Positions 42,620 through 51,951 of a DNA stretch of 64,000 nt are shown piece after piece. The notes below the pieces were generated by a model, which searched no databases, was not told the DNA's origin, and saw nothing but the letters and a program-made list of their open reading frames with translations. Position numbers and translations under genes: made by a program. The stretch is from assembly GCF_003324485.1 (NCBI RefSeq), contig NZ_QODK01000003.1, positions 1 to 64,000 on the forward strand. Direction: 5' to 3'. Source of the stretch: Cohaesibacter intestini. Lineage in GTDB: Bacteria; Pseudomonadota; Alphaproteobacteria; Rhizobiales; Cohaesibacteraceae. Positions within the stretch are counted from its first letter, which is position 1. Every line of letters begins with the position of its first letter.

Positions 42620-42783
42620 TTTTGGCCTCCTCTCCCAAATGTGTCCGGTGAATGGGGAGCCGGACTTGATTGGCCTGCAGACGGATCGTCCCGAGCTTGT
42701 CTGTCGCTCAATTTTGATTGGATCCTCGAAGCCGCAGGCGGGGCTTCTGAATAAACTATGGCCTATCGCTTCGGACCCCTGCT

Positions 42784-42797
42784 TTGATAGGGATCAA
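42784..42797 (-). promoter_or_regulatory. perfect FNR-type box of the universal stress protein gene
   Basis: TTGAT-AGGG-ATCAA. On the minus strand a TAGTTT (42758-42753) places the start near 42,746, about 44 bases from the box centre, suitable for FNR-type activation. Confidence 0.65.
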
Positions 42798-43185
42798 GCG
42801 AAAAGGGAATTTGCAAAGGCGTACAAACCACTTTCGTCGTAGAGCTGCGTAGCTGGCCTGTACCGCGTCATGGTGGCAATCTGCAAAGCGGTGATTTGTC
42901 AGGGTACAAACACCACCAAAGCCGCCACCTGCTAGGGATAAAATCGGACAAGTGTCTGGTCTGGCGGTATTTCTTGATGATCACGAGATGATGGACATTT
43001 TTTTGCCGCTTCATGACCAGTTCGAGCGGGCGGCCGCGGTTATGGCGTCGATGTCTCCATACAGGGGGCAGCTCTGCTCCTCATCAGGGTCCTTTGAACT
43101 GGTCGGTTGACAGCACGTCACTTAACGCTGTGGTGCCATCGTCCCACTGATCGCACCAAGGAGGGGATTTCGTTGTTTTGAAGGC
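42798..43185. other. gap without a recognisable gene
   Basis: A 40-codon frame (42987-43109) exists but has no clear start signal and no recognisable product. I see no repeat or strong hairpin. Confidence 0.4.
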
Positions 43186-43749
43186 CTACTCCTGACCAAG
43201 ATACCGCAAGAAGACCAGTTGGGTGTCGCCATAGTTGCGTTGATCAAGGCTTTCAAAGTCCTGCGGGATCGCCAATTCTGCCTTGGCATCCTCTTCCCAG
43301 ACAATCAGGGCGTCGGGGACCAGCCAGCCACCATCAACCGCACTTTGCAGCGCTTGCTCGCCGAGAGCCTTTAGGTAAGGCGGGTCCATGAAGACCAAAT
43401 TGAATGGCTCGATTGTGCCTGCCGCTCCAAGTTTGGTTGCGTCACGCCGAAAGATCTTGGCGACACCATTCAGACCCAACGTCTCCATGTTGGAGCGGAT
43501 CAGGCCGCGCCCCTCGATGCCATCCTCGACAAACAAAGCGGCTTTTGCGCCGCGTGACAAAGCCTCACACCCAAGCGCTCCTGTTCCGGCAAACAGATCC
43601 AGCACCCGTGCATCCGTCACCGCATGATCATAGGAATGGGCCAGAATGTTGAACAGGGTCTCCCGCACCCGATCCGTCGTCGGGCGGATCGACTGGCTTT
43701 TCGGACTGGCGAGGGTCTTGCCTTTGAGGCGGCCACCAACAATGCGCAT
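43186..43749 (-). CDS. rsmD: 16S rRNA (guanine966-N2)-methyltransferase
   Basis: It begins with the RsmD signature MRIVGGRLKGKTLASP and RPTTDRVRETLFNIL. The SAM-binding motif is VLDLFAGTGALGCEALSRGA (near residue 48) and the catalytic motif is MDPPY (near 125). The enzyme methylates G966 of 16S rRNA on the assembling 30S subunit. At 187 residues it is of normal length. It follows the rluB-type gene on the same strand, a common pairing in alphaproteobacteria, but a strong terminator stands between them. Confidence 0.95.
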   Translation of the reverse strand: MRIVGGRLKGKTLASPKSQSIRPTTDRVRETLFNILAHSYDHAVTDARVLDLFAGTGALGCEALSRGAKAALFVEDGIEGRGLIRSNMETLGLNGVAKIFRRDATKLGAAGTIEPFNLVFMDPPYLKALGEQALQSAVDGGWLVPDALIVWEEDAKAELAIPQDFESLDQRNYGDTQLVFLRYLGQE

Positions 43750-43802
43750 GCTTTGGCTTTCTCTTGAGAAGGAGGGCTGGGATTGTGTTTGTGAAGAGAA
43801 GG

Positions 43803-43828
43803 AAAAAGGGGCGATGTCGCCCCTTTTT
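43803..43828 (-). terminator. bidirectional terminator after the rluB-type gene
   Basis: AAAAAGGGGCGA-TG-TCGCCCCTTTTT is a perfect 12-bp stem with A- and T-tracts, 17 bases past the pseudouridine synthase stop. Confidence 0.9.
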
Positions 43829-43844
43829 GGTCTTTCAGTGTGGG

Positions 43845-45848
43845 CTAGTCGCGTCCGCGCGGCCCGCCGGGTTTGCCACCAAACTTGCCAGACGGACGAC
43901 CACCAGACGGACGACCGCCATCACGACCGCCCGGACGACCACCAGAAGAGCGTCCACCCGAAGGGCGCCCCCCATCGCGGCCCCCATCGCGGTTGTCAAA
44001 TGAACGGCCACCTTTGTTGCCAAATTTGCCAGCTGGTTTGCCACCCGGTTTGCCAGTTGGCTTGCCTGTTGTTCTTGCGGCAGGCTTGCGCTTTTCGATG
44101 CGAGCATTCGGGTCGAGCAGATCCGTCTTTTGCGGACGACCACCAACCTTGCGGACTGATTTGCCAACCGGCTTTTTGCCATCGGCCCCTTCTTCACGAT
44201 AGGTGAAGCTGGTCCGGCGTGGCGCTGCCGGGTCAAACGGCTTGCGTTCGGCATACGGAATGGCATTGTAGCTTGGGCGTTCCGGACGATCACCACGATC
44301 ACCACGATCATCGCGATCCCGGCCAAAGCCGCGACCACCGCGCTCTCCGCGATCACCCCGGTCAGGACGGTCACCCCTGTCGCCACGATCAGGGCGATCC
44401 CCACGCTCACCGCGCTTGCCGTCTTTGGTGTCGGAAAAGGCGCGTGCCCCTTCCTTGGCCGACATGAAGCCTGCACGCGTTCCACCGGACGATTTGCGAT
44501 CCTTCTTCTCCGGCTTGACTTCTTCTGGCTTGGGCACTTCGGTCATGATCGGCGCATCGAAATCGGCCCCGGATTCTTCCACCAGACGCTCACCGAGCTG
44601 GTCGCGCAGCACACGGCTCTTCACTTCCGATGCCGAACCTTCCTTCATGTCGAGCAACTGGAAAGGACCATAGGAGACGCGGATCAGACGGTTCACTTCA
44701 AGGCCAAGATGCCCCAAAACCTTCTTCACTTCGCGGTTCTTGCCTTCACGCAGGGCAACGGTGATCCAGACATTGTCGCCGACTTCGCGTTCAATCTGCG
44801 CGTCGATCGAGCCATAGAGCACGCCTTCCAGAGCCACACCCTCGGCCAGCGTATCAAGCTGGGCCTGCGTGACCTTGCCATAGGCCCGCACGCGATAGCG
44901 ACGCAGCCAGCCGGTGGTCGGCAATTCCAGAACCCGCGCCAAACCGCCATCATTGGTCAGTAGCAACAGGCCCTCGGTGTTGATGTCCAGACGCCCGATG
45001 GTGATGACGCGCGGCAAACCCACCGGCAGCTTTTCAAACACCGTTGGCCGACCTTCCGGGTCGGACGTGGTGGTCACCAGACCACGCGGCTTGTGATACA
45101 TCCACAAACGGGTCCGCTCTCGCACCGGCAGCGGTGCGCCATCGACCAGTACCTTGTCTTTGGGGTGAATATTGATCGCCGGGCTGTCAAGCAGCTTGCC
45201 ATTGACGCTCACGCGGCCTGCCTTAATCCAGTTTTCTGCGTCACGACGTGAGCACAGGCCCGCACGTGCCATGATTTTGGCAATCCGTTCGCCTTCTTCC
45301 AGAGCACGGGTCGGTGGTGTGTAGGCCGGGCCTTTGGGCTTGTCGGCTTGGGCGGCTGGACGATCTTTAAATGGGCGATCTTTGAAAGGACGGTCCTTGA
45401 TCGGGCGATCCGGACGGCCACGGCCTTTGTCATTGCGTGGGCCCCGATCATCGCGCGAACCTCTGTCGCTGCGTGGGCCCCGGTCATCGCGGGAGCCTTT
45501 GTCGTAACGGGGGCCTTTGCTGAACCCACGACCCTCTTTGCGGTCATCAAACCGGCGCTCTTCCGACCGGTTTCCGGTCCGGGGCTCGGTCTTGCGATCA
45601 CCTGGCTGGCGCAAGGCGCGCTCATCCGGCGTCTCACGGCGTGCATCGACGTTCGGAGACCAGCCGTCATCCTTGCGGTCGCGGCCGGAAGGCTTGGCGT
45701 TGGGTTTGTCCTTCGTCCATGACCCTTTTTTCTTGAAAGATCCGGACTTTGATGAATGATGGGCGCCATCCCGGCGCGCATGTTTGGATGCGTCTGGCGA
45801 CCTCGCGTCGGCAGAACGGCGTCCTTTTTGAGCAGATTTGCGTTCCAT
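43845..45848 (-). CDS. RluB/RsuA-family 23S rRNA pseudouridine synthase with long basic-acidic tails
   Basis: The core holds an S4 RNA-binding domain (IAKIMARAGLCSRRDAENWI) and an RluB/E/F catalytic domain; the nucleophile Asp lies in GRLDINTEGLLLLTNDG. RluB modifies U2605 of 23S rRNA. About 200 residues before and 210 after the core are low-complexity: RDDRGPRSDRG-like repeats in front, and RGDRPDRGD, GGRPSGGR and KPAGKFG repeats behind. They are probably disordered, RNA-binding RG/RD-rich tails. I chose ATG at 45848 with AAAGG eight bases upstream; a GTG at 45866 is an alternative. The gene is divergent from tadA. Confidence 0.9.
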   Translation of the reverse strand: MERKSAQKGRRSADARSPDASKHARRDGAHHSSKSGSFKKKGSWTKDKPNAKPSGRDRKDDGWSPNVDARRETPDERALRQPGDRKTEPRTGNRSEERRFDDRKEGRGFSKGPRYDKGSRDDRGPRSDRGSRDDRGPRNDKGRGRPDRPIKDRPFKDRPFKDRPAAQADKPKGPAYTPPTRALEEGERIAKIMARAGLCSRRDAENWIKAGRVSVNGKLLDSPAINIHPKDKVLVDGAPLPVRERTRLWMYHKPRGLVTTTSDPEGRPTVFEKLPVGLPRVITIGRLDINTEGLLLLTNDGGLARVLELPTTGWLRRYRVRAYGKVTQAQLDTLAEGVALEGVLYGSIDAQIEREVGDNVWITVALREGKNREVKKVLGHLGLEVNRLIRVSYGPFQLLDMKEGSASEVKSRVLRDQLGERLVEESGADFDAPIMTEVPKPEEVKPEKKDRKSSGGTRAGFMSAKEGARAFSDTKDGKRGERGDRPDRGDRGDRPDRGDRGERGGRGFGRDRDDRGDRGDRPERPSYNAIPYAERKPFDPAAPRRTSFTYREEGADGKKPVGKSVRKVGGRPQKTDLLDPNARIEKRKPAARTTGKPTGKPGGKPAGKFGNKGGRSFDNRDGGRDGGRPSGGRSSGGRPGGRDGGRPSGGRPSGKFGGKPGGPRGRD

Positions 45849-45908
45849 GGCGAAAGCCTTTACCACAGGTTCATAAGAAAAATCGAGAAGAAAGTGGAAA
45901 GGTCAGCA

Positions 45909-46391
45909 ATGTGCAGACCGCATGGTTATCAAGTTGATCGGGCGCAGCGCAAAAGCTTCATGGAATTGGCGCTTGATGAGGCGCGTCAGGCGGCTCTGTT
46001 TGGCGAGGTGCCCATCGGTGCTGTGCTGGTTCATGACGGGCAAGTCATCGCCAAGGCTGGCAACCGAACCATCGCGCTGAATGACCCCACAGCCCATGCA
46101 GAAATTCTGGTCATCCGGGAAGGCTGCACCCACTTCCAGTCCCAAAGGCTGCCCGATTGCGATCTCTATGTGACGCTGGAGCCTTGCCCGATGTGTGCTG
46201 CGGCCATTTCCTTTGCCCGCATCCGGCGGCTTTATTATGGGGCACAGGATGTGAAGGGTGGCGCGGTCGAAAGCGGTTCTGCCTATTTCAGCCAGTCCAT
46301 CTGCCACCACGCGCCGGAGGTCTATTCCGGCATCAATGAAACCCAATCAGCGCGTTTGTTGCGGGATTTCTTCCGCCAGCGCCGTGATTGA
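45909..46391 (+). CDS. tadA: tRNA-specific adenosine-34 deaminase
   Basis: The zinc deaminase signatures are intact: HAE in DPTAHAEILVIR and PCPMC in LEPCPMCAAAI. It converts A34 to inosine in tRNA-Arg(ACG). The 160-residue length fits. ATG at 45909 is preceded by GGAAAGG at good spacing; ATG at 45960 would give the shorter N-terminus common in the family but lacks a Shine-Dalgarno. It ends 23 bases from the convergent XRE gene. Confidence 0.95.
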   Translation: MCRPHGYQVDRAQRKSFMELALDEARQAALFGEVPIGAVLVHDGQVIAKAGNRTIALNDPTAHAEILVIREGCTHFQSQRLPDCDLYVTLEPCPMCAAAISFARIRRLYYGAQDVKGGAVESGSAYFSQSICHHAPEVYSGINETQSARLLRDFFRQRRD

Positions 46392-46414
46392 AGCGATCTG
46401 ATCGCAAGGGCCAC

Positions 46415-46633
46415 TCAGGTCTCATCCTCATCTGGCTGATAGATGAGAATGTCCCCGGGCTGACACTCGAGCACTTCGCATATCTTGCTCAGGGTTTCAA
46501 AGCGAACCCCCTTCACCTTGCCCGATTTCAACAGCGAGACATTCTGTTCGGAAATGCCGATCAGCTCCGACAGGGCCTTGGACTTCATCTTGCGCCGGGC
46601 CAGCATCACATCCAGTTCGACGATTATTGCCAT
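46415..46633 (-). CDS. small XRE-family (Cro/CI type) regulator
   Basis: The 72-residue protein is one helix-turn-helix domain: LARRKMKSKALSELIGISEQ, recognition helix NVSLLKSGKVKG, and an ECQPGDILIYQ end typical of the YozG-like group. Such proteins are almost always encoded next to a DUF2975 membrane protein, as here. AAGGAGG lies 11 bases before ATG 46633. It probably controls its own operon; a palindrome at 47507 upstream of the pair is a candidate site. Confidence 0.9.
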   Translation of the reverse strand: MAIIVELDVMLARRKMKSKALSELIGISEQNVSLLKSGKVKGVRFETLSKICEVLECQPGDILIYQPDEDET

Positions 46634-46765
46634 CGTGCCATTGCCCTCCTTGTCTTTGTCCCTTTGTGGCCGGGAAGGACCAAGCGGGGGCGGGATTCGG
46701 GGTCTGCACCATTCATGTCACATGATTCCTCGTATTCTCCAATGATCGCACAGTGGGGCAAAGCC

Positions 46766-47341
46766 TCAAATGAACTGGTTGTTTTCTTCCTGCAGGCGAG
46801 CCGCTTCGCGCATCACCCAGCCCAGCGTCATGAACATCACACCGAAAATGATGAAGAAGATCTCGCCGCCCTCCAGTTCAATCGCCAACTGTCGCTGGCC
46901 CTCAGGCAGATCAAGGGTGGTCAGCACAGAGGCCACGGGTTCCTCCAGAAAATCCATCACTCCGAAGACGACAAACCAGATCCCACACCAGACCATCGCT
47001 GACAGGGTCTTGGAGGAGAAGAAATCAAGGATTTGCAGCCGGGCAAAGACGCTGCGCATATACCAGAGCGTCATCAGAAACGTCCCGACACAGGCATCAT
47101 AGAAGAAAGCCAGTGTCCAGCGCTGAAGCTGTGGCACATCCCCATAGGTGCGTCCGCTATCGCCAAAGTCGATCACTTCATTGCCTGCTTCGAGCCAGTC
47201 GGGATTGAGCAGCAGCAACAGCACCAGGATGCCAATCAGAAAAACCAGCGCCATGAAGGTCGTCAGAACCCATTTCATGATGCCACTGACCCGCGCGATG
47301 CGGCCAATCCGGACATGCTGTTCACCCGATTGCTTCGCCAT
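46766..47341 (-). CDS. DUF2975 membrane protein
   Basis: Four hydrophobic segments are visible (about 20-45, 85-105, 118-135 and 155-175), including VLTTFMALVFLIGILVLLLL and GEIFFIIFGVMFMTLGWVM. The DUF2975 family has no settled role but is paired with YozG-type XRE regulators, one of which follows 130 bases downstream on the same strand. The pair may form a membrane-linked regulatory unit. Confidence 0.8.
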   Translation of the reverse strand: MAKQSGEQHVRIGRIARVSGIMKWVLTTFMALVFLIGILVLLLLLNPDWLEAGNEVIDFGDSGRTYGDVPQLQRWTLAFFYDACVGTFLMTLWYMRSVFARLQILDFFSSKTLSAMVWCGIWFVVFGVMDFLEEPVASVLTTLDLPEGQRQLAIELEGGEIFFIIFGVMFMTLGWVMREAARLQEENNQFI

Positions 47342-47506
47342 ATCTGTCTTCCCTCAAAGAGTGCCTGAACATTTTCGCCAGAGAAATTGCGGAAATGCTT
47401 GGAGATTTTTGTGAACCGGCCACGCTTTTAGCGCGACCAATGGAAAGTGGACAGTGATTTTTTGAAAAAACCACTTGACTTATGAATGAACATATATGAT
47501 TTAAAA

Positions 47507-47525
47507 ATTATCGTCAAACGATAAT
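47507..47525. promoter_or_regulatory. palindrome ATTATCGT-CAA-ACGATAAT
   Basis: A perfect 8-bp inverted repeat with a 3-bp spacer in the 308-base region between the divergent DUF2975/XRE pair and the porin-like gene. It is a good operator candidate for the small XRE protein. The surrounding DNA is AT-rich. Confidence 0.5.
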
Positions 47526-47649
47526 AAATAAGAAATAAACAGTGATTTATGATCGTTTGAAACTTGGTGGGCAGTGCCGACCGTCTCTATCGCGAGTTGA
47601 CTAGAAAATACATCTGAAAGGGCGCTCAGTATAAGAGCGTAATGAAATC

Positions 47650-48327
47650 ATGGCTTTGAACACCATTTCCTCTCTGTCCCTTGCCGCTGCCGCCGGTTGT
47701 CTCGTTGCATCTCTTTTGCCGATGCACGCCCAGTCCGCGGATTTCCCTGATATGCCCGGCCTCTACAGCACGCAAGGCCCAGCTCCTCAACTTCGTTGGG
47801 AAGGGGGGTATGTCGGCGCACAGGTCGGTGGCGGTCACCTCTTTGGCGAAGTCAAGGCAACCGGCACCAAGGAATATGTTGGAGGCGGCACTGCTGCCGG
47901 ACTCTATGCGGGTTACAACTGGCAGATGTCACGCGCCGTCCTCGGCCTTGAAGGTGACTTCACCTATCTGGGCCACAAAAAGACCCTCAACCACGCCACT
48001 TTGGGCACTGTTCGGGCCAGGAATAACTGGTCCGCAGGCCTGAAGGGACGCGTCGGTCTGCCGATTGATCGCTTCATGCCTTACCTGTCCGCTGGCGTGA
48101 GTTTGGCCGACTTCGAACTGAGTGCCAACGGTGCCAAGAAGGACACCACCAACTTGTCGGTCAATTTCGGGGCCGGTGTCGAATATGCCCTGTCCGACAC
48201 GGTCCATCTGCGGGCTGACTATTCGATCAATGGCGTCAACGACATGCGCAAAAATTTCGGCGGCACCAGCGTCAAGAGCACCGCCGGCAGTCATCGTCTG
48301 ATGCTCGGCGTCAGCTATCAGTTTTAA
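47650..48327 (+). CDS. outer-membrane beta-barrel protein, Omp25/31-like
   Basis: A signal peptide (to about residue 29, LPMHAQSA) is followed by an eight-strand-type barrel. It shows GGYVGAQVGGGHLFG, AGYNWQMSRAVLGLEGDFTY and LKGRVGLPIDRFMPYLSAGV, and ends with a C-terminal Phe (LMLGVSYQF), the outer-membrane insertion signal. Related proteins in Rhizobiales are abundant surface proteins. Two very small genes follow on the same strand. Confidence 0.85.
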   Translation: MALNTISSLSLAAAAGCLVASLLPMHAQSADFPDMPGLYSTQGPAPQLRWEGGYVGAQVGGGHLFGEVKATGTKEYVGGGTAAGLYAGYNWQMSRAVLGLEGDFTYLGHKKTLNHATLGTVRARNNWSAGLKGRVGLPIDRFMPYLSAGVSLADFELSANGAKKDTTNLSVNFGAGVEYALSDTVHLRADYSINGVNDMRKNFGGTSVKSTAGSHRLMLGVSYQF

Positions 48328-48358
48328 CCGAGAACCCGGCAGGCATGGGGACCGAGTG

Positions 48359-48484
48359 ATGAAGTTGCTGGCCAAAAGAAGAGACCATCCACCCCAAGGG
48401 CTTTTGTCGCGGCTTATTGGCTGGCTCAGTCTTTCAAGCCTTTTGGCAGCCTTGATCCTCATGATTGCCTTGCTTGCCGGGTAA
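48359..48484 (+). CDS. small single-helix membrane protein, 41 aa
   Basis: ATG at 48359 follows a GGGGACCGAG tract and opens a 41-codon frame. The product has a basic start (MKLLAKRRDHPP) and one hydrophobic segment (IGWLSLSSLLAALILMIALL), a plausible small inner-membrane protein. It lies 31 bases after the porin gene, so it may be cotranscribed. No family is recognised. Confidence 0.4.
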   Translation: MKLLAKRRDHPPQGLLSRLIGWLSLSSLLAALILMIALLAG

Positions 48485-48509
48485 CCCTTTTTCTCCAAGG
48501 AGAGAGACA

Positions 48510-48608
48510 ATGAATGCTTTGTTTTATCTGAAATGCCTCAGCCTCATCTGTTTGCCGAGCTGGAAAATGAAATGGCAGGCACAAAAGGAATGGCGCTTCT
48601 TTGGCTAA
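48510..48608 (+). CDS. possible small protein, 32 aa
   Basis: A strong Shine-Dalgarno (AAGGAG) lies eight bases before ATG 48510. The frame encodes 32 residues with a hydrophobic-aromatic start (MNALFYLKCLSLICLPSWK) and a basic-aromatic end (WRFFG). It could be a small membrane-associated peptide or a leader peptide of the downstream hydrolase gene. No family is recognised. Confidence 0.3.
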   Translation: MNALFYLKCLSLICLPSWKMKWQAQKEWRFFG

Positions 48609-48691
48609 AGCCCAAGGGCCTCTCCCTTGTGCCTTTGGCTCACCCTTGGCAGGATGGTTGTCACCTTTCCTTGCCAACGGACCCTCAAGTC

Positions 48692-49663
48692 ATGAGCAAT
48701 CTCCAGTCGCCTGCCACCACCGCTTCTTCGCCTTCACGTGACACGTATGATGCTCTGCCCGACATGTTCCCCGGTTTCGAGCGTGCATCACTCACCATTG
48801 ATGACCAGACCTTTTTCCTGCGCACTGGTGGCCATGGCCCGCCTTTGTTGCTGTTGCATGGCTATCCGCAAAATCATGTTTGCTGGCATCGGATTGCCCC
48901 CGACCTTGCTGATCATTTCACGCTGATCATCCCTGACCTGCCCGGCTATGGATACAGCAGCCTGCCAATGGCCACCCCCGAAGAAAAGCCAAGCCACGAA
49001 GCCTATGCCAAGCGTCACTGGGCCGATTTGTGTGTCGGGCTGATGGCCCGGCTGGGCCATGAGACCTTTGCTGTGATCGGCCATGACCGGGGCGGGCGCG
49101 TCGCCTATCGCATGGCCCTCGATCATCCAAAGTGCGTCACCCGGCTCATCTGTCTTGATATCATCCCGACCCTTGATATGTGGCAGGGCATGAACGCTTC
49201 GCGCGGTATGGCGGCCTATCATTGGCAGTTTCTGGCCCAACCCTATCCGCTGCCCGAACGGCTGATTGCAGCCGATCCCGCCATGTATCTCGACCATACC
49301 ATCGCCAGTTGGGCTTTGAATCGTGATCTCTCGGCATTTGATGCCGATGCGATGGCCCATTATCGCGCAACCTTCACCACTCCGGACCATATTCATGGGG
49401 TCTGCGAGGATTACCGCGCCGGGTGGGGGATCGACCAGCAGATCGACCAAACCGACCGGGAGAGGGGCAAAAAGATTGCCTGCCCGACCATGGTGATCTC
49501 TGGCCCGGCCAGCAAAACCTCAGATGCAGATGGCCAACGGGCCATCTGGAGCCAATGGGCAAGTGATCTCACTTGCCACACGGTGACCGCCGGGCATTTC
49601 GTTGCTGAGGAAGCGCCCGAAGACTGCCTTGTATTGATACTGGACTTCCTTTCTCGCGCCTGA
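48692..49663 (+). CDS. alpha/beta hydrolase, haloacetate-dehalogenase-like
   Basis: The oxyanion-region motif LLLLHGYPQ, the nucleophile Asp in IGHDRGGRVAYR and the His in AGHFVAEEAP form the catalytic set. The HW pair in AAYHWQFLAQPYPLPE matches the halide pocket of fluoroacetate dehalogenases. The enzyme could remove halide from haloacetates by ester formation on Asp; an epoxide-hydrolase-like activity is the alternative. Starts at 48692 and 48764 (MFPGFE, the usual family N-terminus) are both possible; neither has a clear Shine-Dalgarno. Confidence 0.8.
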   Translation: MSNLQSPATTASSPSRDTYDALPDMFPGFERASLTIDDQTFFLRTGGHGPPLLLLHGYPQNHVCWHRIAPDLADHFTLIIPDLPGYGYSSLPMATPEEKPSHEAYAKRHWADLCVGLMARLGHETFAVIGHDRGGRVAYRMALDHPKCVTRLICLDIIPTLDMWQGMNASRGMAAYHWQFLAQPYPLPERLIAADPAMYLDHTIASWALNRDLSAFDADAMAHYRATFTTPDHIHGVCEDYRAGWGIDQQIDQTDRERGKKIACPTMVISGPASKTSDADGQRAIWSQWASDLTCHTVTAGHFVAEEAPEDCLVLILDFLSRA

Positions 49664-49804
49664 CATGTCAACGCAAAGCGGACCCGATTGCGCTACGGGG
49701 ATGGCCTGTGGCATCTTCGCGCTCTCATGGGATGCACCGTGCTGATTCTGTTTGTCAGCCTTGCGTCCCCTTTGACCACCAGCCCCCGCAAAGAGCCCGT
49801 ATCC

Positions 49805-51778
49805 ATGACCGAGACCGTCTCAAGCATCCTGCAGCTGGATGAAGCCACCATCAACAAGATCGCCGCTGGCGAAGTGGTGGAACGGCCCGCAAGCGTCGTC
49901 AAGGAGCTGGTGGAAAATGCCATTGACGCAGGCGCGGATCGGATTGAGGTGATCACGGAGGGCGGCGGCAAAAATCTCATTCGGGTGATCGACAATGGCA
50001 AGGGCATGACCCGCGCCGATCTGGGCCTTGCGATCCAGCGTCATTGCACCTCCAAGCTCGATCCGGATGATCTGATGGATATCCGTCATCTGGGCTTTCG
50101 TGGCGAGGCCTTGCCTTCCATTGGCTCCATCGCCCGCCTGACCATTCTGTCACGCCACGCAACCGAACCCCATGCCTGGGAAATCTCGGTGGAAGGGGGC
50201 CGGGAAACAGACCCCAAACCGGCAGCACTGACTGCGGGCACCCGGATCGATGTCGAAGATCTGTTTTTCACCACCCCTGCGCGGCTCAAATTTCTCAAGA
50301 CCGACCGGGCGGAAAACACCGCCATCTCTGATGTGGTCAAACGCATTGCGCTGTCCAATCCTTCCATCCGCTTCACGGTCACCGGCGCGGACCGCTCGCG
50401 CCTTGACTATCCGGCTGCCAAAGGCCCGGACGCCCATCTGGTGCGTATGGGGCAGGTGATGGGCAAGGCGTTCCGTGATAATGCAGTGGAGATCGATGCC
50501 TTGCGCGACACGGTGCGCCTGACAGGCTTTGCTGGACTGCCAACGCTGAACCGCGCCAACAGCCTGCATCAATTCATCTTCGTCAATGGACGCCCGGTGC
50601 GCGATAAGATGATGCTCGGGGCCCTGCGCGGTGCCTATTCCGATTTTCTGGCCGGTGGTCGCCATCCATGCGCGGTTCTGTTCATCGATCTCGACCCTCA
50701 CGAGGTCGACGTCAATGTTCACCCCACCAAGGCTGATGTCCGCTTTCGTGATGCGGGCCATATTCGCGGGCTGGTGGTCGGGGCCATCCGGCAGGCTTTG
50801 CTTGAAGCGGGCCATCGCTCCTCGACTACGGGCGGCGACAACACCCTTGGGGCCTTGCGCCCGGACGGCATGCGCGACACCCAGATGGCACAGGGTCACA
50901 ATTCTGCAGCCCCTTTCCGCCCAGCCCAACCCGATCGACCGCAAGCGCCGATGGACTGGGACTGGCGGCAAAGCGTCTACCGTCCCACCCAAGATCAGGG
51001 TGAGGCGGCGACACCCGGGGCAGCGCCCGCCATGGCGGAGCAACCACAACAGGGTTTCTCACCATTTGCGGATAGCCATGATGGCGGAGTTCCCGCAGCA
51101 TTGGATGTCCCACCCATGCAGGGACGCATGGCTGACGTCGCTGGCCCATCCGCCGACACGCGCGCCAACATGGCAGAACCGAGCCATGAGCAACTGGCCC
51201 GCCCGCTTGGGGCCCCACGCGCCCAGATTTTCGAGAATTATATTCTCGCCCAGACCGATGATGGCTTGGTGATTGTCGATCAGCATGCCGCCCATGAGCG
51301 TCTTGTCTATGAAAAGCTCAAGGCTTCACTGGCCAAAAAGACCATCGCCCGACAGGGTTTGCTGATCCCCCATGTGGTTGAAATGGAGGAAGACGACGTC
51401 GCTCGCCTTGAAGAGGCCAGCGATCAACTGACCGAGCTCGGCCTGACGCTCGAAGCCTTCGGCCCCGGTGCGGTCGCCGTGCGCGAAACCCCTGCCATTC
51501 TGGGTAAACCCAATATCGAAGCGCTCGTGCGTGACATCGCCGACGATCTGGCCGAATGGGACAAGGCCACCCGGATTGAAGAAAAGATCCTCCATGTTGC
51601 CGCCACCATGGCTTGCCACGGGTCAATTCGCTCCGGTCGCCGATTGCGTCCTGAGGAAATGGACGCCCTGCTCAGGGAGATGGAAGCCACCCCCCATTCG
51701 GGCCAGTGCAACCATGGCCGCCCCACCTATGTTGAACTAAAGCTTGGCGATATTGAACGCCTGTTTGGCCGTTCCTAA
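49805..51778 (+). CDS. mutL: DNA mismatch repair protein MutL
   Basis: The GHKL ATPase motifs are classical: ENAIDAGAD (near 40), DNGKGM (near 65) and [10 protein letters not shown] (near 98). A variable, Pro/Gln-rich linker (about 350-470) leads to a C-terminal dimerisation domain with [12 protein letters not shown] and a [11 protein letters not shown] end. No DQHA-X2-E-X4-E endonuclease pattern is evident beyond [12 protein letters not shown], so the endonuclease question is open by eye. MutL couples MutS recognition to strand removal. I chose ATG at 49805; the frame is open from 49688 but that part is not conserved-looking. Confidence 0.95.
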   Translation: MTETVSSILQLDEATINKIAAGEVVERPASVVKELVENAIDAGADRIEVITEGGGKNLIRVIDNGKGMTRADLGLAIQRHCTSKLDPDDLMDIRHLGFRGEALPSIGSIARLTILSRHATEPHAWEISVEGGRETDPKPAALTAGTRIDVEDLFFTTPARLKFLKTDRAENTAISDVVKRIALSNPSIRFTVTGADRSRLDYPAAKGPDAHLVRMGQVMGKAFRDNAVEIDALRDTVRLTGFAGLPTLNRANSLHQFIFVNGRPVRDKMMLGALRGAYSDFLAGGRHPCAVLFIDLDPHEVDVNVHPTKADVRFRDAGHIRGLVVGAIRQALLEAGHRSSTTGGDNTLGALRPDGMRDTQMAQGHNSAAPFRPAQPDRPQAPMDWDWRQSVYRPTQDQGEAATPGAAPAMAEQPQQGFSPFADSHDGGVPAALDVPPMQGRMADVAGPSADTRANMAEPSHEQLARPLGAPRAQIFENYILAQTDDGLVIVDQHAAHERLVYEKLKASLAKKTIARQGLLIPHVVEMEEDDVARLEEASDQLTELGLTLEAFGPGAVAVRETPAILGKPNIEALVRDIADDLAEWDKATRIEEKILHVAATMACHGSIRSGRRLRPEEMDALLREMEATPHSGQCNHGRPTYVELKLGDIERLFGRS

Positions 51779-51951
51779 GCCTTGGAATATTGCACCTCTC
51801 TTGATCGGCGGCCCTTTCGTCATGTCCCTGTCACACAAAACAGGGAAAGGAAGGTCACCTTGGCGCAGCTACAGCCAGCGTCAGACGATCAAGGCCCCAA
51901 CTCGGTCATTCATGGGCTGGGGCTGGAGCGAGGATAGAGGACAAAATCGGC

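Noticed and set aside
42987-43109. 40-codon frame before rsmD
   Set aside because: No good ribosome site, no recognisable product and no operon context.
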